This document shows positions 1-5,624 of a stretch of 8,976 nucleotides of DNA, one piece after another. Under the pieces are notes generated by a model, which worked only from the letters and a program-made list of their open reading frames with translations, was not told the origin of the DNA and did not search any database. The stretch is from positions 1-8,976 of the forward strand of contig DASPXS010000297.1 in the NCBI GenBank assembly GCA_035637175.1, written 5' to 3'. The stretch is from AV2 sp035637175 (lineage in GTDB: Bacteria; Verrucomicrobiota; Verrucomicrobiia; Limisphaerales; AV2). The translations under genes were made by a program, and so were the position numbers. The stretch's first letter is position 1. Each line of letters begins with the position of its first letter.

Positions 1-558
1 GACCTGGTAGGTGCCGGACAACTTCGAGCGCACATACCAGGCCGCCCCGGGGCCGATGTGGCACTCGGTACAGGCGACTCGCGCGTGCGGCGAATGTTGG
101 TAAGTGACCAACTCAGGCTGCATCACCGTGTGGCACGCCTGGCCGCAAAACTGCACCGACTCGGTGAAGTGATAGGTGTGGTAGGTCCCGACGGCCGAGA
201 ACAGAAGAAACACGACGGCAAAGGAAAGGAATACGGCCATGAGCCGACGGTCGCGGGTGCGTGACAGGTCGATTCGGAGCGCCAGAATGGCCTCGCCTTT
301 TCGGGCAATCCGGCGGCGCCACCGCAGAATACCCAGGCCCGTCAATGCCAGTCCGATCACCAGAAAAACGGGCGCGACCAGGTAGGTCAACACACCGATG
401 TACGGGTTGGCAAAGTGTTCCAGCGAATCGAGAAGGAAGAGGAGCAGGTAGGAAAACAGGCTGCCGACGACAATCACCAATCCGGTCAGGCTGAGCCAGT
501 TTTTTATCAACCAGGAGCGGCGGGCTGTGGAGGCGGTATCAGGGGTCTGGCCGTTCAT
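1..558 (-). CDS. NapC/NirT-family membrane multiheme cytochrome c, N-terminal 186 residues (partial)
   Basis: Read on the minus strand from ATG at 558, the frame is open for 186 codons and runs off base 1, so the C-terminus is missing. Three hydrophobic segments are visible at about residues 21-43, 53-77 and 106-125. Heme motifs follow: C138-GQA-C-H143, a CX3CH site with a nearby Met (HTVM), and C163-TE-C-H167, then text typical of the family (IGPGAAWYVRSKLSGTYQV). Known family members (NapC, NirT, NrfH, CymA) oxidise menaquinol at the outer face of the inner membrane and pass electrons to periplasmic partners. The CX3CH first site and extra N-terminal membrane segments point to the longer NapC/NirT variant rather than classical NapC. 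It lies 158 bases downstream of a monoheme cytochrome gene, so it is probably the quinol-oxidising entry point for this cluster. No strong Shine-Dalgarno sequence precedes the ATG; no better in-frame Met was seen upstream. Confidence 0.88.
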   Translation of the reverse strand, partial: MNGQTPDTASTARRSWLIKNWLSLTGLVIVVGSLFSYLLLFLLDSLEHFANPYIGVLTYLVAPVFLVIGLALTGLGILRWRRRIARKGEAILALRIDLSRTRDRRLMAVFLSFAVVFLLFSAVGTYHTYHFTESVQFCGQACHTVMQPELVTYQHSPHARVACTECHIGPGAAWYVRSKLSGTYQV

Positions 559-716
559 AGGGAACCAGGACTTGCAGCGGCCGTCCCGGAAAAGCTGGCG
601 GGTTCCTCCTCCATCCGAGAGATAAGAGGGAGAGCCTGAGAGTCCCCATGCCGAATCGGGGTTCGGTTTCGCGCTGCGAACATTGCCATCCCAAATTCTC
701 GGAAGGCGAGCGGGCG

Positions 717-1046
717 CTATTTCTTGAATGTCCGCATGAAAGCGACCAGGGCCTTGATGTCGTCATCGGACAGATTCTCCGCCGGTTTCATCAAGGCTTT
801 GCCGTCCTTGTCCTTCACTCCTTCCTTGATGGCTTTGAAAGCGGCGGCGTCTTTCATTTCGGCCTGCACCTTGGGATCGGTATAGTCCTTGGCCCCCAGC
901 CGCTTTCCCATTTTCGTATCGCCTTTGCCGTCGGCGCCATGGCACTTGGCACAGTCCTTTTCGTATAAAGCCTTGGCATCGGCTGCATGTGCAGACAGCG
1001 CCGTGACTGCGAGAGTCGCAGCGGCCACCGTGAGTAGTCTTTTCAT
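717..1046 (-). CDS. Small periplasmic class I monoheme cytochrome c (paralogue 1)
   Basis: This 109-residue protein has a Sec signal peptide (MKRLL, hydrophobic core, AHA-AD cleavage near residue 21), one heme site C32-AK-C35-H36 and a likely axial Met86 in LMKPAENLSDDDI. The mature protein is about 88 residues, typical of short class I cytochromes, and rich in lysine, which suits docking to acidic redox partners. It should be a soluble periplasmic carrier. It is about 70% identical by eye to the monoheme cytochrome encoded at 1871-1530, including a 17-residue identical run around the heme. An AGGA sequence about 8 bases upstream of ATG supports the start. It lies between the porin-cytochrome genes and the NapC-like quinol dehydrogenase gene, so a shuttle role between inner-membrane and outer-membrane components is a reasonable inference, not shown by sequence. 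Confidence 0.93.
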   Translation of the reverse strand: MKRLLTVAAATLAVTALSAHAADAKALYEKDCAKCHGADGKGDTKMGKRLGAKDYTDPKVQAEMKDAAAFKAIKEGVKDKDGKALMKPAENLSDDDIKALVAFMRTFKK

Positions 1047-1079
1047 ATGTTTTTTCCTATTCCTATGACGCGGTTACCT

Positions 1080-1204
1080 GACCCATCGGGTCGCGCTTTG
1101 TCTCTCTCAGGCTGCGGAGCCGGCTTTGTCTCCAGGGAGCCGGCAACACTGTCTGTCCAATAGCTTTCGCGGTGCTGCTTGGCAATGCCAAAAACAGACA
1201 CAAG
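1080..1204 (-). promoter_or_regulatory. Repeat-rich, possibly structured 5' leader of monoheme cytochrome gene
   Basis: Upstream of the cytochrome start at 1046, the minus strand contains several self-complementary elements: a 13-base palindrome TTGGCA-T-TGCCAA (1191-1179); flanking arms TGTCTGT and ACAGACA; two GCCGGC arms around a TCC/GGA inner pair; and a GACCC-GAT-GGGTC hairpin (1092-1080). The 10-base GAGACAAAGC also occurs twice, 28 bases apart. Such density suggests a folded leader RNA or protein-binding sites, but it matches no riboswitch class I can name. Confidence 0.25.
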
Positions 1205-1243
1205 ATTCGTGGGTGTTCTGCGGGCGGTCTTCATCGGGGGGGA

Positions 1244-1422
1244 TTACTTGGCCCCGACGTTTTTGATCGTTGGACCCGAGGCGCCTTCGCCGGGAAATAT
1301 ATGCTTCAGGGGCAGGAAATACCTCAGCCATGGAGCAGGAAGGCCGACGGGATTCCGATGATCGAGACGATCCGCCCCATGCGCGCATCAAAGCGCAGCG
1401 CTTTGAGCTTGGAATTATGCAG
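1244..1422 (-). pseudogene. Possible frameshifted remnant of an NrfD/PsrC-like membrane subunit gene
   Basis: No intact gene covers this stretch, but two minus-strand frames carry protein-like text. From 1422 to 1324 one frame reads LHNSKLKALRFDARMGRIV followed by SIIGIPSAFLLHG and then a stop. The hydrophobic GIPSAFLLHG part resembles, from memory, a conserved membrane segment of NrfD/PsrC-type quinone-interacting subunits. A neighbouring frame continues as WLRYFLPLKHIFPGEGASG and ends ...IKNVGAK at a TAA (1246-1244). The simplest reading is a decayed gene with at least one frameshift, and a large internal or N-terminal deletion given that whole NrfD proteins are several hundred residues. 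A redox membrane subunit would fit the surroundings. GC-rich DNA can give protein-like text by chance in several frames, so both the family call and the pseudogene status are tentative. Confidence 0.3.
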
Positions 1423-1529
1423 CTCGCAGTCCGCATCGGCTCGAAGACCTCTCCGAACCGATGCAGCGCCCCTTCACCGAGGGCGTGCGCGGCTCGCCGC
1501 AGGGCCGCGATGGCGGTCGGCGGCCGGAA

Positions 1530-1871
1530 TTACTTTTTGCCAAAGGCCCGCACGTACGCCACCAGCGCCTTGATCTCGTCGTCCGAGAGATTTTCGACGG
1601 GTTTCATCTTGGTTTTATCGCCGTCCTTGATCCCCTCTTTGAGGGACTTGAACATCTTGTCTTCCTTCATTTCGGCCTGCACCTTGGGGTCGGTGTAATC
1701 CTTTACGCCCACCTTTTTCCCCATCTTGGTGTCGCCTTTGCCGTCGGCGCCGTGGCATTTGGCGCAGTTCTTTTCCCAGTTTTCTTTGGCGTCGGCCGCC
1801 GATAGGGAGGCGAGAGCGCCGATAAACAAGGCCGTGGCGAGCGTGGCGATTTTCAGTGTTGTGTTTTTCAT
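1530..1871 (-). CDS. Small periplasmic class I monoheme cytochrome c (paralogue 2)
   Basis: This 113-residue protein has an N-terminal signal peptide (MKNTTLK, hydrophobic core, cleavage near SAADA at residues 24-28), a single heme site C36-AK-C39-H40 and a probable axial Met89 in KMKPVENLSDDEI. It is lysine-rich and expected to be a soluble periplasmic electron carrier. It is clearly a paralogue of the cytochrome at 1046-717: the block CAKCHGADGKGDTKMGK and the block KDYTDPKVQAEMK are identical, while the signal peptides and loops have diverged. The ATG at 1871 is preceded by a modest purine-rich AGAGAAG. It lies 202 bases downstream of the porin gene, so it is either co-transcribed with it or expressed from its own promoter in that gap. 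Partner and redox potential cannot be read from sequence. Confidence 0.93.
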   Translation of the reverse strand: MKNTTLKIATLATALFIGALASLSAADAKENWEKNCAKCHGADGKGDTKMGKKVGVKDYTDPKVQAEMKEDKMFKSLKEGIKDGDKTKMKPVENLSDDEIKALVAYVRAFGKK

Positions 1872-1909
1872 AAGCTTCTCTGTCGATCTGTATTCAGCCG
1901 TGCGATTTG

Positions 1910-1937
1910 TCGGGAACCGGGTGATCGGGTTGTCCGA
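1910..1937 (-). other. Imperfect inverted repeat in the porin-cytochrome intergenic gap
   Basis: The 202-base gap between the porin stop and the monoheme cytochrome start contains TCGG-G-AACC, a 9-base loop, then GGTT-GT-CCGA, giving an eight-pair stem with a small internal bulge. It lies about 40-65 bases before the cytochrome ATG. There is no following T-run, so it is not an obvious intrinsic terminator; it could be a leader hairpin or an operator. I see no convincing sigma-70 promoter in the gap. Confidence 0.2.
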
Positions 1938-2073
1938 CGGTCGATACAGCCTTCATTTGGACGTTACAATACTGCCGAACTTCAGTGGTGGTTTTTACCG
2001 AAATTGGTTAACAATGACCCTAAATTGTCGGGGTTGCTCTCGCCGTGAACCGGGAAGCAGCGGGGCATGGGGT

Positions 2074-4398
2074 TTAGAATCGATATTGCATGCTCGCGTA
2101 AACCAGGTGGGCGTCGTAATTGTTGAAGCCGCCCGAAGTGGTGTCCCGGTTCCGGAAAAACCCGTATTTAAGCGTCCCGCGGACTCTTTTCGAGAATCGA
2201 TGAATCAGGGATGCGGTCACTCCGTGCTCCTCGCCCTGCGCGCCGTAAGGCTGGCCGTAAAAAGAGTTGTCCACGTAATTATTGGCGCGGTAGTAGAAGT
2301 ATTGCCCCTGCAAATCCGTTTTCTCGCTGAGCGCATAACCCGCCATCAGGCTGGCGTTCCAGTAATCATTCGCGCCATTCAGAACGACCTGGTTGGTGCC
2401 GGTCGCGTTCGCCGCCGGAGTGTCGGTGCTATCCAATGCGTAGCTGGCGCTGATTTGCAGATACAGCCGGGCCAGCGGCGTCCAACCGATGCTCTCGCTG
2501 ATAATGTGGCTCGTGATCTCGGCGCTTTGGACCTTTGCAAGCAAATCCCCGGTCGTGTCCACGGTCGAGAGCTGGAAGTCATAACGCGTCACCGTGCTGA
2601 CATTGCTCAACGGACGCCAGGTCACCCGAAAGTTGGCGTCGTGGGTGGTAAAGTTCTGGTCCGTCAAAAAGGCCGGATAGCGGTCCCCGCTGGTGTTGAG
2701 CGTGGAATCGACGTTGTGATCGTAGTCGTATGAATGAACCTTGTAATAATATTGCGCGCCCAGGTTCATCCGATTAAGCGGGTACCAATTGGCTCCGCCG
2801 ATATATTTCTGGTTCAGCCGATGCCAATCGGTATCGCGCAGAAGAGGGGTCGTGGTGTTCTCGGTCTCGTTTTGATTACCGTCGGTTTGCGACCACTCGC
2901 CCCGCGCGTAAAACGCCCAGTTTTTGACGCCGGTGTAGCGGGCTTCCAGGCTTTCGGAAACTTCCAGAAAATCCCGGCTGGCGGCGGCGTAGAGCTGGTT
3001 GGTCACGGCCGGAACAAGGGGCGCCGCCGATACGAAGGTGGTATCGAGGAAATCGGCGAACCCATCCATTTCCTGCTTCTCGATGCGCACGGCGGGAACG
3101 ATCGTGAAATTGTCGAGCGGTGTGATCATCAGGTTCAGATTGCCCACGTATTGCTTCATGTTCGCGCCGCCGCTGAGGTTCAGATAACCATGATCGTTCG
3201 CCTGGTGGCGCAAATAGACCGGGTCAAACAGCGGGTCGTAGCTGGTTCCGTAAATGCGGCTTCCTGAAGTGTCCGTATCCAGCGTCGTGAATGAGCCGCC
3301 CAGAGTCAGCCAGAGTTTGTCGTTGAAGCGCGTCTCCGAGAACCCGTGGACGTTGAACAGGTCTTCATCCAATCCCTCTTTCTGGGTCACGTAACGGTCG
3401 GCGGTTGGCTCGTTCGGCCGGCGATGGATGTTGCGCGAATTGTCGTTGTCGATGATCTCGTAACGCACGCCCGCGCCCAGGTCGGTCTTGCCGAGCGTGT
3501 GCTTGATGTCGCCCTCGAAGATGTCGCGTTTTTCGTCGATGTTCAGAAAGGTCGGTACAATCGCCCGGGTGGTGCCCACGTTCGGGGGGGGAACGGTCAG
3601 AGTGGAGTCGCCCCATTCCGTGGAGTCTTTCTGGCCTTTGCGGAACTCGTGCGCATAACGAAAGGTGAAGACCGGCAGGTCGGGCAACGTCAATCCGCCC
3701 TCGAACCACGCCTCTCCGCGGTCCACGTGCAGTTCTTCATTGTACAAGGAAAACCATTGGCGGTTCTGCGGGTAGAAACCGCCGCTGCCATCATACCAGG
3801 TGCGAAATTCGGTGTAGCCCGCCCGCAGGTATCCTTTGTCCGGGTCGGAGAGCTCCAGACGCACCGAATAATCGTGGTTGTCGAAGATGCCATGACCGTC
3901 GATTTGGAAGAGGCCTTTCTTTCCCACCGCTTCTTCCCAGTGGAAGTCTTCCACGCCGCCGAAGGGGCCTTTGGGAATCTGGTGGCGGCGCATGAATGAG
4001 GCCTTGTCGCCGTCGATGAACGTGCTGCCAACGCCGAGCGTGACCCAGTTGCTGTATTCGCTGGTCGTCTCATCCGACTTCTCGGCCGGCTTTTCCGCCT
4101 TTTTGTCATCGGCCGGTTTAGCGGCGGTGGACTCCTGCGCGGCCAGGGGCCCAAGCCCGATCAAACACGCGCCGGCGATGAGGGTGAGAATCGTGCGAAC
4201 CTTGTGCGCGTATGACGCCCCTGAACCTGCGAGCGGCCCCCTCACCCCATCCCTCTCCCCCTCCGAGGGGGAGAGGGTGCCCGAAGGGCGGGTGAGGGGG
4301 ACTCCGGACGACTTTTGGATCGTCAAAAAGTTCAGGTTGATGAGCAGGGCCTGGGCGGTTTGCGAGCGCCAGTTCTTCAGTCCGGAGGTCGATTTCAT
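2074..4398 (-). CDS. Outer-membrane beta-barrel porin of a porin-cytochrome conduit (OmbB/MtrB-like)
   Basis: The 774-residue product has a hydrophobic signal sequence at about residues 67-86 (VRTILTLIAGACLIGLGPLA, cleavage near LAA-QE), a Lys/Pro/Ala/Glu-rich linker at 90-112, and then a long region of alternating, aromatic-rich strands typical of a large beta-barrel. It ends in QYRF, the terminal-Phe signature recognised by the BAM assembly machinery. Its length and its position 28 bases after an eight-heme cytochrome gene fit the barrel of Geobacter OmbB-type or Shewanella MtrB-type conduits, which sheathe a multiheme protein through the outer membrane. Family placement rests on context and architecture, not an alignment. 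The start at 4398 has AGGA six bases upstream, yet about 65 residues precede the signal core, and residues 33-54 are encoded by a palindromic repeat, so the N-terminus appears to have been altered by an insertion. Confidence 0.8.
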   Translation of the reverse strand: MKSTSGLKNWRSQTAQALLINLNFLTIQKSSGVPLTRPSGTLSPSEGERDGVRGPLAGSGASYAHKVRTILTLIAGACLIGLGPLAAQESTAAKPADDKKAEKPAEKSDETTSEYSNWVTLGVGSTFIDGDKASFMRRHQIPKGPFGGVEDFHWEEAVGKKGLFQIDGHGIFDNHDYSVRLELSDPDKGYLRAGYTEFRTWYDGSGGFYPQNRQWFSLYNEELHVDRGEAWFEGGLTLPDLPVFTFRYAHEFRKGQKDSTEWGDSTLTVPPPNVGTTRAIVPTFLNIDEKRDIFEGDIKHTLGKTDLGAGVRYEIIDNDNSRNIHRRPNEPTADRYVTQKEGLDEDLFNVHGFSETRFNDKLWLTLGGSFTTLDTDTSGSRIYGTSYDPLFDPVYLRHQANDHGYLNLSGGANMKQYVGNLNLMITPLDNFTIVPAVRIEKQEMDGFADFLDTTFVSAAPLVPAVTNQLYAAASRDFLEVSESLEARYTGVKNWAFYARGEWSQTDGNQNETENTTTPLLRDTDWHRLNQKYIGGANWYPLNRMNLGAQYYYKVHSYDYDHNVDSTLNTSGDRYPAFLTDQNFTTHDANFRVTWRPLSNVSTVTRYDFQLSTVDTTGDLLAKVQSAEITSHIISESIGWTPLARLYLQISASYALDSTDTPAANATGTNQVVLNGANDYWNASLMAGYALSEKTDLQGQYFYYRANNYVDNSFYGQPYGAQGEEHGVTASLIHRFSKRVRGTLKYGFFRNRDTTSGGFNNYDAHLVYASMQYRF
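4237..4300. repeat. 64-bp nested palindromic (REP/MITE-like) repeat inside the porin gene
   Basis: Outer arms CCCCCTCACCC (4237-4247) and GGGTGAGGGGG (4290-4300) enclose a perfect 13-base inverted repeat, CCCTCTCCCCCTC (4251-4263) and GAGGGGGAGAGGG (4265-4277), with a single-base centre, plus a small GCCC-GAA-GGGC hairpin (4279-4289). Similar GC-rich palindromes that translate as ...SPSEGE... are, as I recall, dispersed in Verrucomicrobia and some other phyla. Here it lies in frame in the porin coding sequence (residues 33-54), between the start codon and the signal peptide. No target-site duplication is evident. Confidence 0.85.
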
Positions 4399-4404
4399 CA
4401 GAGG

Positions 4405-4408
4405 TCCT
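4405..4408 (-). promoter_or_regulatory. Ribosome-binding site supporting the porin start
   Basis: AGGA followed by a six-base spacer and ATG at 4398. It supports initiation at this ATG even though that puts about 65 residues ahead of the signal-peptide core. No ATG or GTG codon lies in frame just before the signal core, which further supports this start in the present sequence. Confidence 0.5.
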
Positions 4409-4426
4409 GTGGGTTGTTGGCAGGGA

Positions 4427-5248
4427 TTAATAGCGCATCGAGGTCCCGATTTGCGAACCGTGCACGGCTTCGTGGCAACCGCCGCTCCAACACGTGCCGC
4501 GGCTGAGGAACGACGTATGGTTTTGTCCGCCGATAATAATGCTTCCGGCCGTAGTCTGCTGTTGGAAATGGCATTTGAGACAGAGCGTCTGATTGCGGGA
4601 GACCAGCATTTTCTGGTTCACCGAACCATGCACCCGATGGCAGGTGGTGCATCCTTCGCGCAACGCTTCATGTTCGAACACAAACGGGCCGAATTGCACG
4701 GTATGGCACTTGCCGCAGGTTTCATTTTCCCCCAGTAACGCCGTGCTGCCGCCCTTGACCACCGGCCCTTTGTGGGGATTGTGACAGTCGGCGCAACTGA
4801 CTTTTCCTTCCAGGACCGGATGATGGTACGGGAGACTGAACTCGCCCCGCTTGTCCAGGTGGCATTGAAAACAGGTCTCGGGCGATTTGCGCGGATTTAC
4901 GATGTTGCCCCGGCCGCCCCCGGCCTGATTGTGAATGCTCCCCGGGCCGTGGCAGGATTCGCACCCGACGTTTTTTGAATTGTCACCCGGCGCCTTCAAG
5001 CGCGTGTGGGTTGCGCTCTTAAAGCCCTTCACGATGTCCTCGTGGCACTCAGCGCAGGTCTGCGAGCCGACGAATTCAGCGCCGGGTATGTTCGGCGGTG
5101 CGAGCACCGTCCGATTAACCGTGCCGCAGGAGATCGCGATCACGGTTATTGACAATACAGCGGAGACCGCAATCAGGCGTCGGCGGTTTGTGGATCTCTT
5201 CCTGGATTCACCGTCCTGGACGGGCCGGTTGTTCGATGAGGATCGCAT
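4427..5248 (-). CDS. Periplasmic octaheme c-type cytochrome, OmaB/MtrA/DmsE-like
   Basis: The 273-residue protein has seven CXXCH sites, starting at C65, C96, C126, C152, C178, C200 and C223, and an eighth with wider spacing, C253-WSGG-C258-H259. The N-terminus is basic (SRKRSTNRRR) followed by a hydrophobic segment ending AISC41, which could be a lipobox or part of a cleaved signal. The text FVGSQTCAECHEDIVKGF and CESCHGPGSIHNQAGGG is characteristic of the DmsE/MtrA group of cytochromes that insert into outer-membrane barrels. Classical MtrA/DmsE have ten hemes; eight hemes matches Geobacter OmaB/OmaC. The spacing between sites two and three suggests that two central sites of the decaheme form are absent, an inference. 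It is the first gene of the cluster, 28 bases before the porin gene, and is probably co-transcribed with it. No strong Shine-Dalgarno precedes the ATG. Confidence 0.9.
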   Translation of the reverse strand: MRSSSNNRPVQDGESRKRSTNRRRLIAVSAVLSITVIAISCGTVNRTVLAPPNIPGAEFVGSQTCAECHEDIVKGFKSATHTRLKAPGDNSKNVGCESCHGPGSIHNQAGGGRGNIVNPRKSPETCFQCHLDKRGEFSLPYHHPVLEGKVSCADCHNPHKGPVVKGGSTALLGENETCGKCHTVQFGPFVFEHEALREGCTTCHRVHGSVNQKMLVSRNQTLCLKCHFQQQTTAGSIIIGGQNHTSFLSRGTCWSGGCHEAVHGSQIGTSMRY

Positions 5249-5563
5249 AGGTGTGTCAGTTGACTTTTGAAAGGCCTTGGAAATTGTCCGAGGCTCTCAT
5301 GTTTCAGCGACAGAAATTAATCAGGTGCCAGCCGGATCACGGGCGCCCCGTCCGTTGCGGTTTGCTAAATTTCTTGAGTTCAGCCAAAGGCGTACAATTC
5401 GGTTCCGCACGCTGCCTGGCGCACGAGTTCGCGTTAAGAACGGCTTCCAATTGCCCGGCACTGAAGGGAACTGGGGCCGCGCCCTTCGGCCGTTAACAGC
5501 CTGCTTCGCTCGGTAAGTCGGGTCTAGCTATCATTCCAGGAAAGGATTTGCAACAACAAAAAA

Positions 5564-5580
5564 CGCAAAGGAGTTGCCAA
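5564..5580 (-). promoter_or_regulatory. Candidate sigma-54 (-24/-12) promoter facing the cytochrome-porin genes
   Basis: The minus strand reads TTGGCAACTCCTTTGCG. It matches the sigma-54 consensus TGGCAC-N5-TTGC at nine of ten key bases, with exactly ten bases between the GG and GC doublets. Transcription would start near 5553 and give a leader of about 300 bases before the octaheme cytochrome ATG. No activator sites were identified, and a match of this quality can occur by chance, so it remains a candidate. Confidence 0.3.
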
Positions 5581-5596
5581 GTCAAGTGGAGTCTTT

Positions 5597-5620
5597 ATGG
5601 CGCCTGTAGCTTACAGGTGA
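5597..5620 (+). other. Possible leader mini-ORF (MAPVAYR) before the radical SAM gene
   Basis: GGAG (5588-5591) with a five-base spacer precedes ATG at 5597, an unusually good initiation site for this window. The frame stops at TGA (5618-5620), four bases before the next ATG at 5625. It overlaps the palindrome at 5603-5617. It could permit translational coupling or attenuation, or be incidental. No conservation can be judged here. Confidence 0.18.
5603..5617. repeat. Short perfect palindrome CCTGTA-GCT-TACAGG
   Basis: Six-base arms with a three-base centre, extendable to eight pairs in RNA with one G-U pair. It lies seven bases before the radical SAM ATG at 5625 and about 23 bases upstream of the candidate sigma-54 element on the other strand, so it could act as an operator or as a hairpin near the ribosome-binding site. 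Confidence 0.4.
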
Positions 5621-5624
5621 GGCG

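Larger units (their letters stand above)
1047..1529. other. Gene-poor stretch between the two monoheme cytochrome genes
   Basis: No convincing intact gene was found in these 483 bases on either strand. The part next to the upstream cytochrome (about 1244-1422) holds the possible gene remnant described separately. The part next to the downstream cytochrome (about 1047-1215) is unusually rich in short inverted and direct repeats and may be its 5' leader. Several open frames of 60-140 codons overlap here on both strands, but none has a ribosome-binding site, signal peptide or recognisable motif. Confidence 0.5.
5249..5624. other. Divergent intergenic region between cytochrome cluster and radical SAM gene
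   Basis: These 376 bases separate the minus-strand cytochrome start (5248) from the plus-strand radical SAM start (5625) and should hold promoters for both directions. I see no credible full-length gene. Recognisable items are a possible sigma-54 promoter (5564-5580, minus), a short palindrome (5603-5617), a seven-codon mini-ORF (5597-5620, plus), and a GGCCG/CGGCC stem near 5475-5492 that would lie in the cytochrome leader RNA. Confidence 0.55.

Noticed and set aside
629..1114. CTCTCAGGCT inverted repeat on both sides of the monoheme cytochrome gene as ends of a mobile element
   Set aside because: Only ten bases long, no transposase and no target duplication; this level of match is expected by chance over such a span.
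1179..1191. The TTGGCA/TGCCAA palindrome as a terminator
   Set aside because: The T-run on the minus strand comes before the stem, not after it, and on the plus strand an A-run follows and no gene ends there.
1080..1204. A cyclic-di-GMP (GEMM) riboswitch, suggested by GGAGACAAAGCC and GGTAACCGCG before a cytochrome gene
   Set aside because: The key ACGCAAAGCC block is incomplete, the GAAA loop is about 40 bases away instead of about 10, and the expected paired arms are not in register.
4237..4300. The GC-rich palindrome as an intrinsic terminator
   Set aside because: It lies inside an open reading frame, both sides of the hairpin are GC-rich, and there is no T-run; a dispersed repeat explains it better.
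1726..4738. Long plus-strand open frames (335, 177, 217 and 255 codons) opposite the porin and cytochrome genes
   Set aside because: They are antisense to genes with signal peptides, heme motifs and barrel features, have no recognisable domains, and are expected by chance in GC-rich coding DNA.
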